28,959 nucleotides of DNA from Bacteroidota bacterium (GTDB taxonomy: Bacteria > Bacteroidota > Bacteroidia > Flavobacteriales > Weeksellaceae), in the NCBI GenBank assembly GCA_023419095.1, contig JAEZYN010000117.1, forward strand, positions 1 to 28,959. The letters are read 5' to 3'. Made by a program: the position numbers and the translations under genes. The first letter of the stretch is position 1, and the number at the start of each line of letters is the position of its first letter. The notes beneath the pieces were generated by a model. That model worked only from the letters and a program-made list of their open reading frames with translations. It was not told where the DNA came from and did not search any database. Positions 1 through 6,496 of the stretch are shown piece by piece.

Positions 1-108
1 ATGTTCCGAACTCAAATGATATTCCAGCCGTTTTACTACATCAGTCGAGAAACCTTTATAGTAAACGTCGGTCTCAGCCGAGTAAAGGATATAAACGAAA
101 TAGGCCAT
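1..108 (-). CDS. GIY-YIG nuclease family protein (5' part, runs off window)
   Basis: The first 36 codons are visible from an ATG at 108 and stay open to the window edge. The peptide begins MAYFVYILYS, followed by a YYKGFS segment at residues 16-21 and an RLEYHL segment. This is the usual N-terminus of the small single-domain GIY-YIG (UPF0213-like) proteins: the first tyrosine block F/Y-V-Y-I-L, then YY-x-G as the YIG equivalent. Family members are putative DNA nucleases, usually about 80-100 aa, with mostly unknown cellular roles. The gene lies 34 bp downstream of tRNA-Asp on the same strand, beyond a hairpin terminator. The catalytic Arg/Glu region cannot be checked because the gene is cut by the window edge. 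It was too short at the edge to appear as a long ORF, but the motif match is clear. Confidence 0.75.
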   Translation of the reverse strand, partial: MAYFVYILYSAETDVYYKGFSTDVVKRLEYHLSSEH

Positions 109-113
109 AACGC

Positions 114-140
114 AAAAAATCTCCCGATAAGGGAGATTTT
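114..140 (-). terminator. Rho-independent terminator after tRNA-Asp
   Basis: On the minus strand a 7-bp stem ATCTCCC/GGGAGAT with a five-base loop is followed by a T run. It starts two bases after the tRNA 3' end. The A run on the other side makes it potentially bidirectional. It separates tRNA-Asp from the GIY-YIG gene. Confidence 0.8.
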
Positions 141-141
141 G

Positions 142-215
142 CGATCCGGACGGGACTCGAACCCGCGACCTCCGCCGTGACAGGGCGGCATTCTAACCAG
201 CTGAACTACCGGATC
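142..215 (-). tRNA. tRNA-Asp (anticodon GTC)
   Basis: A complete cloverleaf can be folded on the minus strand. The acceptor stem GATCCGG/CCGGATC is followed by discriminator G. The D arm is GTTC/GAAT, the anticodon stem CCGCC/GGCGG carries loop CTGTCAC with anticodon GTC, the variable loop is AGGTC, and the T arm is GCGGG-TTCGAGT-CCCGT. CCA is not encoded and would have to be added after transcription. It is the only intact copy of three tandem tRNA-Asp-like segments and lies furthest from the apparent promoter. Confidence 0.97.
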
Positions 216-433
216 AATTTTTTTAAGGTATTGACAACCTTTCAGTAGTACGCTTTTAGACTCCAACCCGTCTCGTCTCAGGACGAGATGACAGGGCGGC
301 ATTCTAACCAGCTGTACTACCGGATCAATTTTTTTTAAGGTATTGACAACCTTTCAGTAGTACGCTTTTGGATTCCAACCCGTCTCGTCTCAGGACGAGA
401 TGACAGGGCGGCATTCTAACCAGCTGAACTACC
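178..433 (-). repeat. Tandem array containing tRNA-Asp 5' halves (period 111-112 bp)
   Basis: The string TGACAGGGCGGC begins at 178, 289 and 401 on the plus strand, giving periods of 111 and 112 bp that differ by one T in a homopolymer. Each unit holds the 5' half of tRNA-Asp through the anticodon, a perfect 7-bp hairpin TCTCGTC-CTGA-GACGAGA, a T-loop remnant CGGGTTGGA, and an identical spacer of about 60 bp. The units are nearly identical, so the duplication is recent or maintained by recombination. Confidence 0.93.
259..326 (-). pseudogene. Degenerate tRNA-Asp copy 1
   Basis: The 5' acceptor strand GATCCGG, a D arm with a T-to-A change (GTAC instead of GTTC), and the 5' anticodon stem and loop through GTC are kept. 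The 3' anticodon stem is replaced by a self-complementary hairpin at 271-288, and the 3' T-stem and acceptor strands are lost. A cloverleaf cannot form, so this is not a working tRNA. Confidence 0.85.
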
Positions 434-438
434 AATTC
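371..438 (-). pseudogene. Degenerate tRNA-Asp copy 2
   Basis: This has the same organisation as copy 1 and keeps the normal GTTC D-arm sequence. The acceptor 5' strand is GAATTGG instead of GATCCGG. The 3' anticodon stem is again replaced by the TCTCGTC...GACGAGA hairpin, with a T-arm remnant. It is the copy nearest the promoter at 476-506, so any transcript of the intact tRNA would first pass through both broken copies. Confidence 0.83.
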
Positions 439-475
439 AATATTTGTAAAAGAACTTCTTCCGTTTTGGTGAGTG

Positions 476-506
476 CAAAAATACACCTTTCTTTCTATCT
501 ACAAAA
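476..506 (-). promoter_or_regulatory. Bacteroidota-type promoter for the tRNA-Asp array
   Basis: On the minus strand TTTTG (502-506) is followed 18 nt later by TATTTTTG (476-483), fitting the flavobacterial TTTG-N17-23-TAnnTTTG pattern. The inferred start near 469 lies about 30 bp before the first degenerate tRNA copy. Confidence 0.7.
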
Positions 507-514
507 CATTAAGA

Positions 515-548
515 CAAAAAAAAATGCCTTCAAAACATGAAAGCATTT
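515..548 (-). terminator. Terminator after thioredoxin gene
   Basis: On the minus strand AAATGC pairs with GCATTT, with an inner TTC/GAA pairing, and a run of T follows. It lies 20 bp after the thioredoxin stop codon. Confidence 0.75.
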
Positions 549-567
549 AGACTCAGTACATTAAATT

Positions 568-885
568 TTATAAATGAGCCGATAATTTTGCAGCAATAGT
601 TTCCTTTGGAGCCACACCCACGATTTTATCTACCACTTCACCGTTTTTGAAAATAAGAAGTGTAGGTATATTTCGGATACCATAGTCTACAGAAACCTGC
701 TGATTGTTGTCAACATCCACTTTACCTACCACGGCTTTTCCTTCAAATTCGGTGGCAAGTTCTTCTACAATCGGGCCCAGCATTCTGCATGGTCCACACC
801 ACACTGCCCAAAAATCTACTAATACTGGTTTGTCTGAGGATATTACTGTTTCCTGAAACGATTGATCGGTGATTTCTAATGCCAT
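568..885 (-). CDS. trxA: Thioredoxin
   Basis: A thiol-disulfide reductant of the cytoplasm that reduces target proteins and is itself reduced by thioredoxin reductase. The 105-aa length is standard for TrxA. The active site WCGPC is at residues 29-33 (Cys30, Cys33), the buried Asp24 lies in VDFWA, and the cis-proline is Pro74 in RNIPT. There is no signal peptide. The gene follows a cysteine desulfurase on the same strand with a 64-bp gap that contains its own promoter-like sequence, and it ends at a terminator. It is therefore probably transcribed alone, with possible read-through from upstream. Confidence 0.97.
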   Translation of the reverse strand: MALEITDQSFQETVISSDKPVLVDFWAVWCGPCRMLGPIVEELATEFEGKAVVGKVDVDNNQQVSVDYGIRNIPTLLIFKNGEVVDKIVGVAPKETIAAKLSAHL

Positions 886-916
886 TATCTTTATTTTTTA
901 AATTAATATTAAGTCA

Positions 917-949
917 CAAAATTACAATAATTAAAAACAAATGTCGCAA
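917..949 (-). promoter_or_regulatory. Promoter of trxA
   Basis: TAATTTTG at 917-924 (minus strand) matches TAnnTTTG, with TTG at 947-949 about 22 nt upstream. It sits in the 64-bp gap after the cysteine desulfurase gene. Confidence 0.55.
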
Positions 950-2125
950 TTACTTTCTATACTCCGAATTTGTATTTTCTATAACAAAATCTGCAGAAAT
1001 CCCTTTCAGGGCATTTACAAGCGCATCAATCTCGTCTTTAGTGGTGAGATGACTGAATGAAACCCGAAGCGGCGTACACCTTTCCAACTCGTTTTCCTCA
1101 AGCAACATCATGAGCACCATCGAGGGCTTGGAAGCACCCGAAGAACAGGCACTACCCTGCGAGATGGCGATGCCGCGCATATCGAGTTTCAGACCGATCA
1201 TCGGGTCTTTGAAAGGCAGCAAGACATTCAAAACGGTATATAAACTTCCGTCTTCAGCACTGCGGCCGTTGAATTTCACACCCGGAATTTCCTCCGAAAG
1301 ACGGTCAACAGCATATTTCTTAATGCTTTTAATATGGTCTGAATAAACATCCATATTATTTATTGAAAGTTCCAGCGCTTTGCCTAATCCTACAATTCCG
1401 CAAACATTTTCGGTGCCTGCGCGCAAACTCCTTTCCTGTGGTCCACCTGTTATTAATCCTTTCAGGCCGGAAGATTTCCTGACAAAGGCAAATCCGCTTC
1501 CCTTCGGTCCGTGGAATTTGTGTGCGGAACAGGAAGCAAAATCAACCGGAATATCTGAGAAATCCAGAGTCATGTGCGCCATTGTCTGAACCGTATCGGA
1601 ATGAAACAGAGCTCCATTTTCCTTGCATAGCAATGCCGTCTTTTTAAGGTCGAGAATATTTCCGACTTCATTATTAGCGTGCATCAGCGTCACTAATGTC
1701 TTTTTGTCCGAACTTTTCATTACCTCCTCTAATCTATTTAGATCTATATCACCCTGCTGATTAGGTCTCAGATAAACTACTTCCACGCCACGGCGTTTCT
1801 TCATGTCAAGCACGGTTTCCGCAACACATTTGTGTTCGAGGGGCGAAGTGATGATACGTTCTATTTCCAGATGTTCAACACAAGATTTGATGATCATGTT
1901 GTTAGATTCTGTGCCGCACGAGGTAAAAATTATTTCGGAGGGAGAAACGTTCAGGTAATCTGCTACGTTACGGCGCACATTCTCGATCAGGATTTTAGCT
2001 TCCTGCCCAAAACTGTGGGTGGACGACGGATTGCCAAAGTTCACCTTCATTACATCTATCATCGCATCTATTACTTCTGCTGAAAGTGGCGTGGTAGCGG
2101 CATTATCCAGATATATTTTGTCCAT
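950..2125 (-). CDS. Cysteine desulfurase (NifS/IscS-type aminotransferase class V)
   Basis: A PLP enzyme that converts cysteine to alanine and hands the sulfane sulfur to Fe-S cluster or tRNA-thiolation machinery. At 391 aa it is full length. It starts with MDKIYLDNAATTP; His98 lies in the SPLEHK region, the PLP-binding Lys203 is in CSAHKFHGPKG, an RAGTEN motif covers 235-240, and the catalytic Cys327 is in GSACSSGA. The short SACSSG loop fits the IscS/NifS group rather than SufS. It starts 29 bp after the HAD gene on the same strand and may be the last gene of the ubiA operon, though it has no obvious functional link to it. Whether it serves Fe-S assembly or tRNA modification cannot be decided from sequence alone. 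Confidence 0.93.
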   Translation of the reverse strand: MDKIYLDNAATTPLSAEVIDAMIDVMKVNFGNPSSTHSFGQEAKILIENVRRNVADYLNVSPSEIIFTSCGTESNNMIIKSCVEHLEIERIITSPLEHKCVAETVLDMKKRRGVEVVYLRPNQQGDIDLNRLEEVMKSSDKKTLVTLMHANNEVGNILDLKKTALLCKENGALFHSDTVQTMAHMTLDFSDIPVDFASCSAHKFHGPKGSGFAFVRKSSGLKGLITGGPQERSLRAGTENVCGIVGLGKALELSINNMDVYSDHIKSIKKYAVDRLSEEIPGVKFNGRSAEDGSLYTVLNVLLPFKDPMIGLKLDMRGIAISQGSACSSGASKPSMVLMMLLEENELERCTPLRVSFSHLTTKDEIDALVNALKGISADFVIENTNSEYRK

Positions 2126-2154
2126 TTTATTTAGGGTTTTTTGAAGTTATAAAA

Positions 2155-2739
2155 TTAGTGAAAAAATCTGTAGTGGCTTTCATCCGCCCACTCCATCATC
2201 TGACGGTCGCCCTTGGTATCGCCGAATGCAATGGTTTTATCAAATTTTTTACCTTCAAACTCTTTTTCGATCCGGCATTTTTTTTCGTCGCCGTTGCAGT
2301 TTTTACCAATGAAATTTCCCGTAAAGATTTCGTCCTTAAATTCCGCCTGTGTTGCCAGCAATCTCATCCGGAGACCGTCCGCAAAAGGTTTCACCCAAAT
2401 GTCCAGCGAAGCGGTGACTATGTAGCTCTGCGTCGTGTGATCTATTTTACCGATAAATTCCAGCGCATTCTCCCGCATTATTTCTTTGCCATAATTGTCA
2501 AAAAATTCCTGCGCCTTTTTTTCCAGTAAAGGTTTCCTTTCACCTTTCAAAACCGAAGATATAAAGCTTTTCTTCACTTTTTCGACGTCAATTAGCCCTA
2601 ATTTAAGCAAAACAAAAAGCGGCGAATGCTTTAAAAACTGAATATAAAACTTTTTCGGACTGTAGAATTTCAGGAACAAAAACATGGTATCCCTGTACGT
2701 CAGCGTCCCATCAAAATCGAATAAATACAGTTTCTTCAT
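2155..2739 (-). CDS. HAD-IB family phosphatase, probable polyprenyl-phosphoryl-ribose 5-phosphate phosphatase
   Basis: A 194-aa haloacid-dehalogenase phosphatase. Motif I is DFDGT with nucleophile Asp8 and acid/base Asp10, motif II is the VTAS segment at 108-111, motif III is a lysine near 153-154, and motif IV is GDTKGD at 173-178. A cap of about 80 residues lies between motifs I and II, as in subfamily IB. It starts 5 bp after the dprE2-like gene. In mycobacteria the 5-phosphate of decaprenyl-phosphoryl-ribose must be removed before epimerisation, and the enzyme proposed for that is a PAP2-type protein. Here a HAD enzyme in the same operon could fill the step. This role is inferred from context; the HAD assignment is direct from motifs. 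Confidence 0.85.
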   Translation of the reverse strand: MKKLYLFDFDGTLTYRDTMFLFLKFYSPKKFYIQFLKHSPLFVLLKLGLIDVEKVKKSFISSVLKGERKPLLEKKAQEFFDNYGKEIMRENALEFIGKIDHTTQSYIVTASLDIWVKPFADGLRMRLLATQAEFKDEIFTGNFIGKNCNGDEKKCRIEKEFEGKKFDKTIAFGDTKGDRQMMEWADESHYRFFH

Positions 2740-2744
2740 TAGGT

Positions 2745-3470
2745 CTACAGTTTCATTTTTTTAAATATAAATTCGGGTATATTACGGATAATCAACATTA
2801 TAAACCACCAAACTGGTAGCACATAAACCACATTCTTTCGGTTTTTGAAGCCTTTAAATATAACTTCTGCCGCCTGCTTAGGCGTCGCCGTAAGTTTCGG
2901 GTTTAATGGTAATCCTTCTGTCATTTTCGTTTGCATGAAGCCCGGCTTTACGGTAATAACGTGCACTTTCCGTGAGAAAAGATAATTTCTTAAACCGCTT
3001 AAATACGCTGTCAGACCTGCTTTCGCACTTCCGTAGATAAAGTTGCTTTGCCTTCCGCGCTCGCCGGCCACCGAGGACAGGACGATCATTGTGCCTGCGC
3101 GCTGACGCTCCATTTTCTGCGCAAAAAAATTGAGCACAGGAATGAGCTTCGCATAATTGACATCAATGATTTGCGTCGTATTTTTATCGTTGTACAAACC
3201 TTCTTCCGTATTCTGCCCTAGAAAACCGGATGCACAAAACAAAACGTCCGAATTTATATGGTCAAAGGCTGAGTAGTTGAAATTTTCCAACAGATCCAGG
3301 GTGAAGATTTCAGAAGGCTGCAAATATTTTACGTCGATATGGCGCGCGAATTTGGCCGTGGTTTCAGGATTTGAGCTGAAAAGGTATATTTTCGGATAAG
3401 ATTCACCACTTTCCAAGGCCCTTTCCACAAAGGCCTGCGCGATTTCAGAGTTGCTGCCAAGGACGATCAT
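2745..3470 (-). CDS. SDR oxidoreductase, DprE2-like (polyprenylphosphoryl-2-keto-ribose reductase)
   Basis: A 241-aa short-chain dehydrogenase. The N-terminal Rossmann motif is the glycine-poor GSNSEIA at residues 5-11, resembling the GGTSEIG of mycobacterial DprE2. The catalytic set is Ser132/133, Tyr146 and Lys150 (YGSAK), with NADPH as probable cofactor. A hydrophobic stretch at about 218-236 could touch the membrane, fitting a lipid-linked substrate. In the known pathway DprE2 reduces the 2-keto intermediate made by DprE1 to give the arabinose epimer. The 12-bp spacing behind the dprE1-like gene supports this pairing. Confidence 0.82.
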   Translation of the reverse strand: MIVLGSNSEIAQAFVERALESGESYPKIYLFSSNPETTAKFARHIDVKYLQPSEIFTLDLLENFNYSAFDHINSDVLFCASGFLGQNTEEGLYNDKNTTQIIDVNYAKLIPVLNFFAQKMERQRAGTMIVLSSVAGERGRQSNFIYGSAKAGLTAYLSGLRNYLFSRKVHVITVKPGFMQTKMTEGLPLNPKLTATPKQAAEVIFKGFKNRKNVVYVLPVWWFIMLIIRNIPEFIFKKMKL

Positions 3471-3482
3471 GCAGAATTTTTT

Positions 3483-4799
3483 TTAATGATTGGTGGAAAT
3501 ACGCTTCTGCTGCAGCGACACGAATTTCGGGTTTTGAACATTCTGCAGATAATTGGTCAAAGACGGCTTGCTCATGCTGTCTTTTGTTAAATAAATCCGG
3601 CCACCAAATTCCTCCACAATTTCATCCAGTTTCGCCACCAAGTTTTTCAGTGTAGAATTGACTTTAAAATCAAGTGCCAGTGTATAACCTTCCATCGGGA
3701 ACGAGTTGTAAGCCAGCGGATTATTCTTGCCAAAAAGCTTGAGTACCGCGAGAAAGGAACCATTACCGCTTGATGCGATGGTCTCCAGAATTTTACGCAT
3801 TCCTTCTTTGCCGTTCTGCTTTGGAATCACCATTTGGTATTGAATGAAACCAGATTTACCGTAGATCTTGTTCCAGTCTTCCACCACATCCAGCGGGTAA
3901 AAAAAAGTTTCGTAATCTACCGTATTTTTTATTGCATCGCGACGCTGTTTATTGAAATACAGATAGTTGAAGAGTTTTACCGTAAATTTATTCAGGACAA
4001 AACCAGGGAAATAAAATGGAATTGCGGGTGCAAATTTTTTCTTTAGCCTTAATGGTTTCTGCGCAGCTTTCGAACTGAGTTCATGGCGGAAGGCGTGTTC
4101 GCCACGCATCAGAATGCTGCGGCCAATGTTTTCACCTTTCTGAAGACAATCGATCCACGCGACGTTATATGTCCAGCTTTCACTTTCATCGAAAAGCCTG
4201 AAAATTTCATCCAAGTTTTTAGCCTTCACAGATTCTTGGCGAATGTAGGCCGTCTCAATATTTTTAAGCTGAAATTTTGCCTGTAGAATAATCCCGGTAA
4301 GTCCCATACCGCCGATGGTTGCCCAAAATTTTTCGGAATTTTCAGTTCTCGAACAGCGTAAAACTTCGCCGGTTTCATTCAGCAATAAAAACTCAGTGAC
4401 ATACTCTGAAAAACAGCCTTCCGCGTGATGGTTTTTGCCGTGAACATCAGATGCAATCGCGCCGCCTACCGTGATAAATTTGGTACCGGGCGTTACATAG
4501 AGAAAAAAACCCTGCGGTACGATGACTTCCAGAACTTCGGAAAGCAGTACGCCGGATTCACAATCAATGACACCGTTCAGACGATCAAAACTAATAAATT
4601 TATTCAGTCTCCGAGTAGAAAAAATATGTTCTGCTAATGAAGCATCACCGTAGCAGCGTCCGTTTCCGCGCGCTATAATCTCGTTTCGGGATCGTACAAA
4701 ATCCTGAATCTTATCTAAAGAATCCTCCGATTTCAATTCTTTTTCTACGACAGGAAAATTTCCCCAGTTGCTGACCTTCTGCACAAAATCTACCTTCAT
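3483..4799 (-). CDS. FAD-binding oxidase, DprE1-like (polyprenylphosphoryl-ribose 2'-oxidase)
   Basis: A 438-aa VAO-type flavoprotein. The FAD domain (about 1-190) carries RGNGRCYGDAS at 44-54, PGTKFITVGGAIA at 104-116, DVHGKNHH at 118-125 and FWATIGGMGLTG at 158-169, all close to mycobacterial DprE1. The histidine of the HGKNHH block is kept, and Lys406 in YLTKDS matches the essential active-site lysine (Lys418 in M. tuberculosis). The residue matching Cys387, the target of benzothiazinones, is Ala375 (in the block GYTLALDF). The reaction expected is oxidation of the ribose 2'-OH of a polyprenyl-phosphoryl sugar on the membrane. Its start overlaps the ubiA stop by 4 bp. Confidence 0.85.
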   Translation of the reverse strand: MKVDFVQKVSNWGNFPVVEKELKSEDSLDKIQDFVRSRNEIIARGNGRCYGDASLAEHIFSTRRLNKFISFDRLNGVIDCESGVLLSEVLEVIVPQGFFLYVTPGTKFITVGGAIASDVHGKNHHAEGCFSEYVTEFLLLNETGEVLRCSRTENSEKFWATIGGMGLTGIILQAKFQLKNIETAYIRQESVKAKNLDEIFRLFDESESWTYNVAWIDCLQKGENIGRSILMRGEHAFRHELSSKAAQKPLRLKKKFAPAIPFYFPGFVLNKFTVKLFNYLYFNKQRRDAIKNTVDYETFFYPLDVVEDWNKIYGKSGFIQYQMVIPKQNGKEGMRKILETIASSGNGSFLAVLKLFGKNNPLAYNSFPMEGYTLALDFKVNSTLKNLVAKLDEIVEEFGGRIYLTKDSMSKPSLTNYLQNVQNPKFVSLQQKRISTNH

Positions 4800-5683
4800 T
4801 TTTTAAAATATATTTGAAGTAAAAATGCAGCGAGCCAGAGAACAAGCGTTATCTGGATATAGCGGTCTTTGTATATAATTTTGGTAGGCGATTCGGTCTT
4901 GTTATAGACCAAAGTTTGCTGCAGGTAGCGTAGAAACGCGAAAACCACAAAAATCACCGTGTAAAAAACGCGTGAGTGAAATTTCTGCTGAACTTCAGGT
5001 GAAAGTGTAAACATTAAATAACAGATAATAGCCAGCGTACAGCTAATACTCAAAGCGATATCAGCAAACTGAACGTTGTATCCGTCCAGCGCACGTCTCG
5101 TTTTACCGGAAATCTGCGCATTGATCAGCTCGCCACGCCGTTTACCAATTGCCAAAACCAGTGCCAGCACGAATGTGAGAAGTATTGCCCATTGCGAGAT
5201 GTAGATTCCGGTAGCATAACCTCCGGCCAAAACTCTCAGAACAAATCCGATCGAAATTATGCATACATCGATGATTGCCACGTGTTTTAGCTTAAAAGTA
5301 TACGCGAGATTCATCGCGAAATAAAAGTAAACTACCGCCGCAAATTTTGAGAGATCACGTGAAAAATAATCCTGTCCGACGAATATAATTGTAGCGGAAA
5401 ACAGCATTAACACAACGAAAACCACGACCGCAGTACTTTTCGATATCGCGCCGCTGGCGAGTGGCCTGTTTTTCTTTTCGGGATGTTTTCTGTCGGATTG
5501 TATGTCCGTATAATCGTTGATAATATAAACACTGCTGGCTATACATGAAAACACCACAAAAGCGAAAATGCTTTTGAGCAGTAAATCTATATTGGTAATG
5601 TTGCCGGAGAAAAACAGCGGTACAAAAACAAAAAGGTTTTTCACCCACTGTTCTACGCGAAGTAGCTTTAGAAATTTCGTCAT
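4796..5683 (-). CDS. UbiA-family prenyltransferase, probable polyprenyl-phosphate phosphoribosyltransferase
   Basis: A 295-aa integral membrane protein with about eight hydrophobic segments. The first Asp-rich motif NDYTDIQSD (56-64) is followed by RKHPEKKNRPLASG, and the second segment YTFKLKHVAIIDV (128-140) leads to GFVLRVLAGG. This pattern is that of 5-phosphoribosyl-1-diphosphate:polyprenyl-phosphate transferase (Rv3806c-like) rather than of quinone UbiA. It would join PRPP to undecaprenyl or decaprenyl phosphate in the inner membrane. The ATG at 5683 is chosen over an in-frame TTG at 5695 because the inferred transcription start lies near 5697. It is the first gene of the operon. Confidence 0.85.
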   Translation of the reverse strand: MTKFLKLLRVEQWVKNLFVFVPLFFSGNITNIDLLLKSIFAFVVFSCIASSVYIINDYTDIQSDRKHPEKKNRPLASGAISKSTAVVVFVVLMLFSATIIFVGQDYFSRDLSKFAAVVYFYFAMNLAYTFKLKHVAIIDVCIISIGFVLRVLAGGYATGIYISQWAILLTFVLALVLAIGKRRGELINAQISGKTRRALDGYNVQFADIALSISCTLAIICYLMFTLSPEVQQKFHSRVFYTVIFVVFAFLRYLQQTLVYNKTESPTKIIYKDRYIQITLVLWLAAFLLQIYFKK

Positions 5684-5702
5684 TCGTGCAAGCAAAGTTG
5701 CA

Positions 5703-5710
5703 CAAAAATA
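5703..5710 (-). promoter_or_regulatory. -7 element of the ubiA-dprE operon promoter
   Basis: TATTTTTG on the minus strand matches TAnnTTTG 20 bp before the ubiA ATG. The -33 region is only a T-rich stretch that overlaps the terminator of the preceding gene. Confidence 0.5.
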
Positions 5711-5719
5711 GTGTTTTTT

Positions 5720-5750
5720 AAAATAAAAAAGGCCTGCCAGAGCAGACCTT
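5720..5750 (-). terminator. Terminator after OmpA lipoprotein gene
   Basis: On the minus strand AAGGTCTGC pairs with GCAGGCCTT (one G-T pair) over a TCTG loop, then TTTTTTATTTT. Confidence 0.85.
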
Positions 5751-5783
5751 AAAAAAATATAATGTGTTGATGATCGGCTAATT

Positions 5784-6476
5784 TTAATTTCCGTCAGCGG
5801 CGTCTTTAATCATCTCCTCATTTGCAGTAATCGCAAATTCTACGCGACGGTTTTCAGCACGTCCGGCATCCGTATCATTGGTTGCAATAGGTTCATTTTC
5901 ACCCACGCCCATCGTCATCACACGGCTTGAAGCCACACCTTTTGAGATAAGATAGCTGCGGACCGATGCGGCACGTCTTTCAGACAGTGACTGGTTATAG
6001 GCTTCAGTTCCTTTGCTGTCTGTGTGACCGTATATATTGATATTGGTATCAGGGTTGTTTTTCAGAACTTCAGCAAGCTTGTCAAGATTTGATTTTGCGG
6101 ATGAAGTAAGTTCAGATGAATCGAAGCCAAAGTTCACCATGTTTTCTTTCATTGTCACACGGATGCCCTCACCTACTCTTTCCACTTCAGCGCCAGGCAA
6201 TGTTTCTTTGATTTCTTTGGCCTGCTTGTCCATATTCCGGCCGATAACGTTACCGGCTACTCCACCTACAATACCACCAAGAACGGCTCCTGCAGGTGCA
6301 TTTCTACCTTTACCGATATTATTTCCAAGTACCCCGCCGATCACAGCGCCGGCAGCAGCACCAATTGCAGTACCTTTTTGTTGGTTATTGGCATTTCTTA
6401 CAGATTCGCAACTTGTCATCAGCATTCCTGCTGATAAAAAAAGTGCGGCTACATTTGTTCTATTTAAAATTTTCAT
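5784..6476 (-). CDS. Glycine-zipper / OmpA-domain lipoprotein
   Basis: A 230-aa outer-membrane lipoprotein. The signal peptide ends in the lipobox LMTSC with Cys23. Residues of roughly 35-85 form a glycine zipper (repeated GAAAGAVIGG / GAVLGGIVGG blocks) able to insert in or pack on a membrane. Residues of about 110-220 form an OmpA C-terminal peptidoglycan-binding domain, with NFGFDSSEL at its start, the core YGHTDSKGTEAYN and LSERRAASV, and a final NRRVEF. It probably anchors the outer membrane to peptidoglycan. It follows the lipocalin-like gene by 20 bp and ends at a strong terminator, so the two form an operon. It resembles E. coli YiaD in layout. Confidence 0.92.
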   Translation of the reverse strand: MKILNRTNVAALFLSAGMLMTSCESVRNANNQQKGTAIGAAAGAVIGGVLGNNIGKGRNAPAGAVLGGIVGGVAGNVIGRNMDKQAKEIKETLPGAEVERVGEGIRVTMKENMVNFGFDSSELTSSAKSNLDKLAEVLKNNPDTNINIYGHTDSKGTEAYNQSLSERRAASVRSYLISKGVASSRVMTMGVGENEPIATNDTDAGRAENRRVEFAITANEEMIKDAADGN

Positions 6477-6496
6477 ATTCTTATTTTTAAAAATTA

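Noticed and set aside
36..302. An 88-codon open frame on the minus strand across the tRNA-Asp array
   Set aside because: It is a translation of the tRNA and its repeats, runs through the terminator, and has no protein-like features; the real coding signal here is the GIY-YIG frame from 108.
178..433. Regular direct repeats that might suggest a CRISPR array
   Set aside because: The repeat is longer than 110 bp, contains tRNA-Asp sequence, has no unique spacers, and no cas genes are nearby.
5355..5362. TCACGTGA palindrome as a parS core
   Set aside because: Only the core and part of one half-site match the usual 16-bp parS sequence, and it is inside ubiA about 9 kb from parB.
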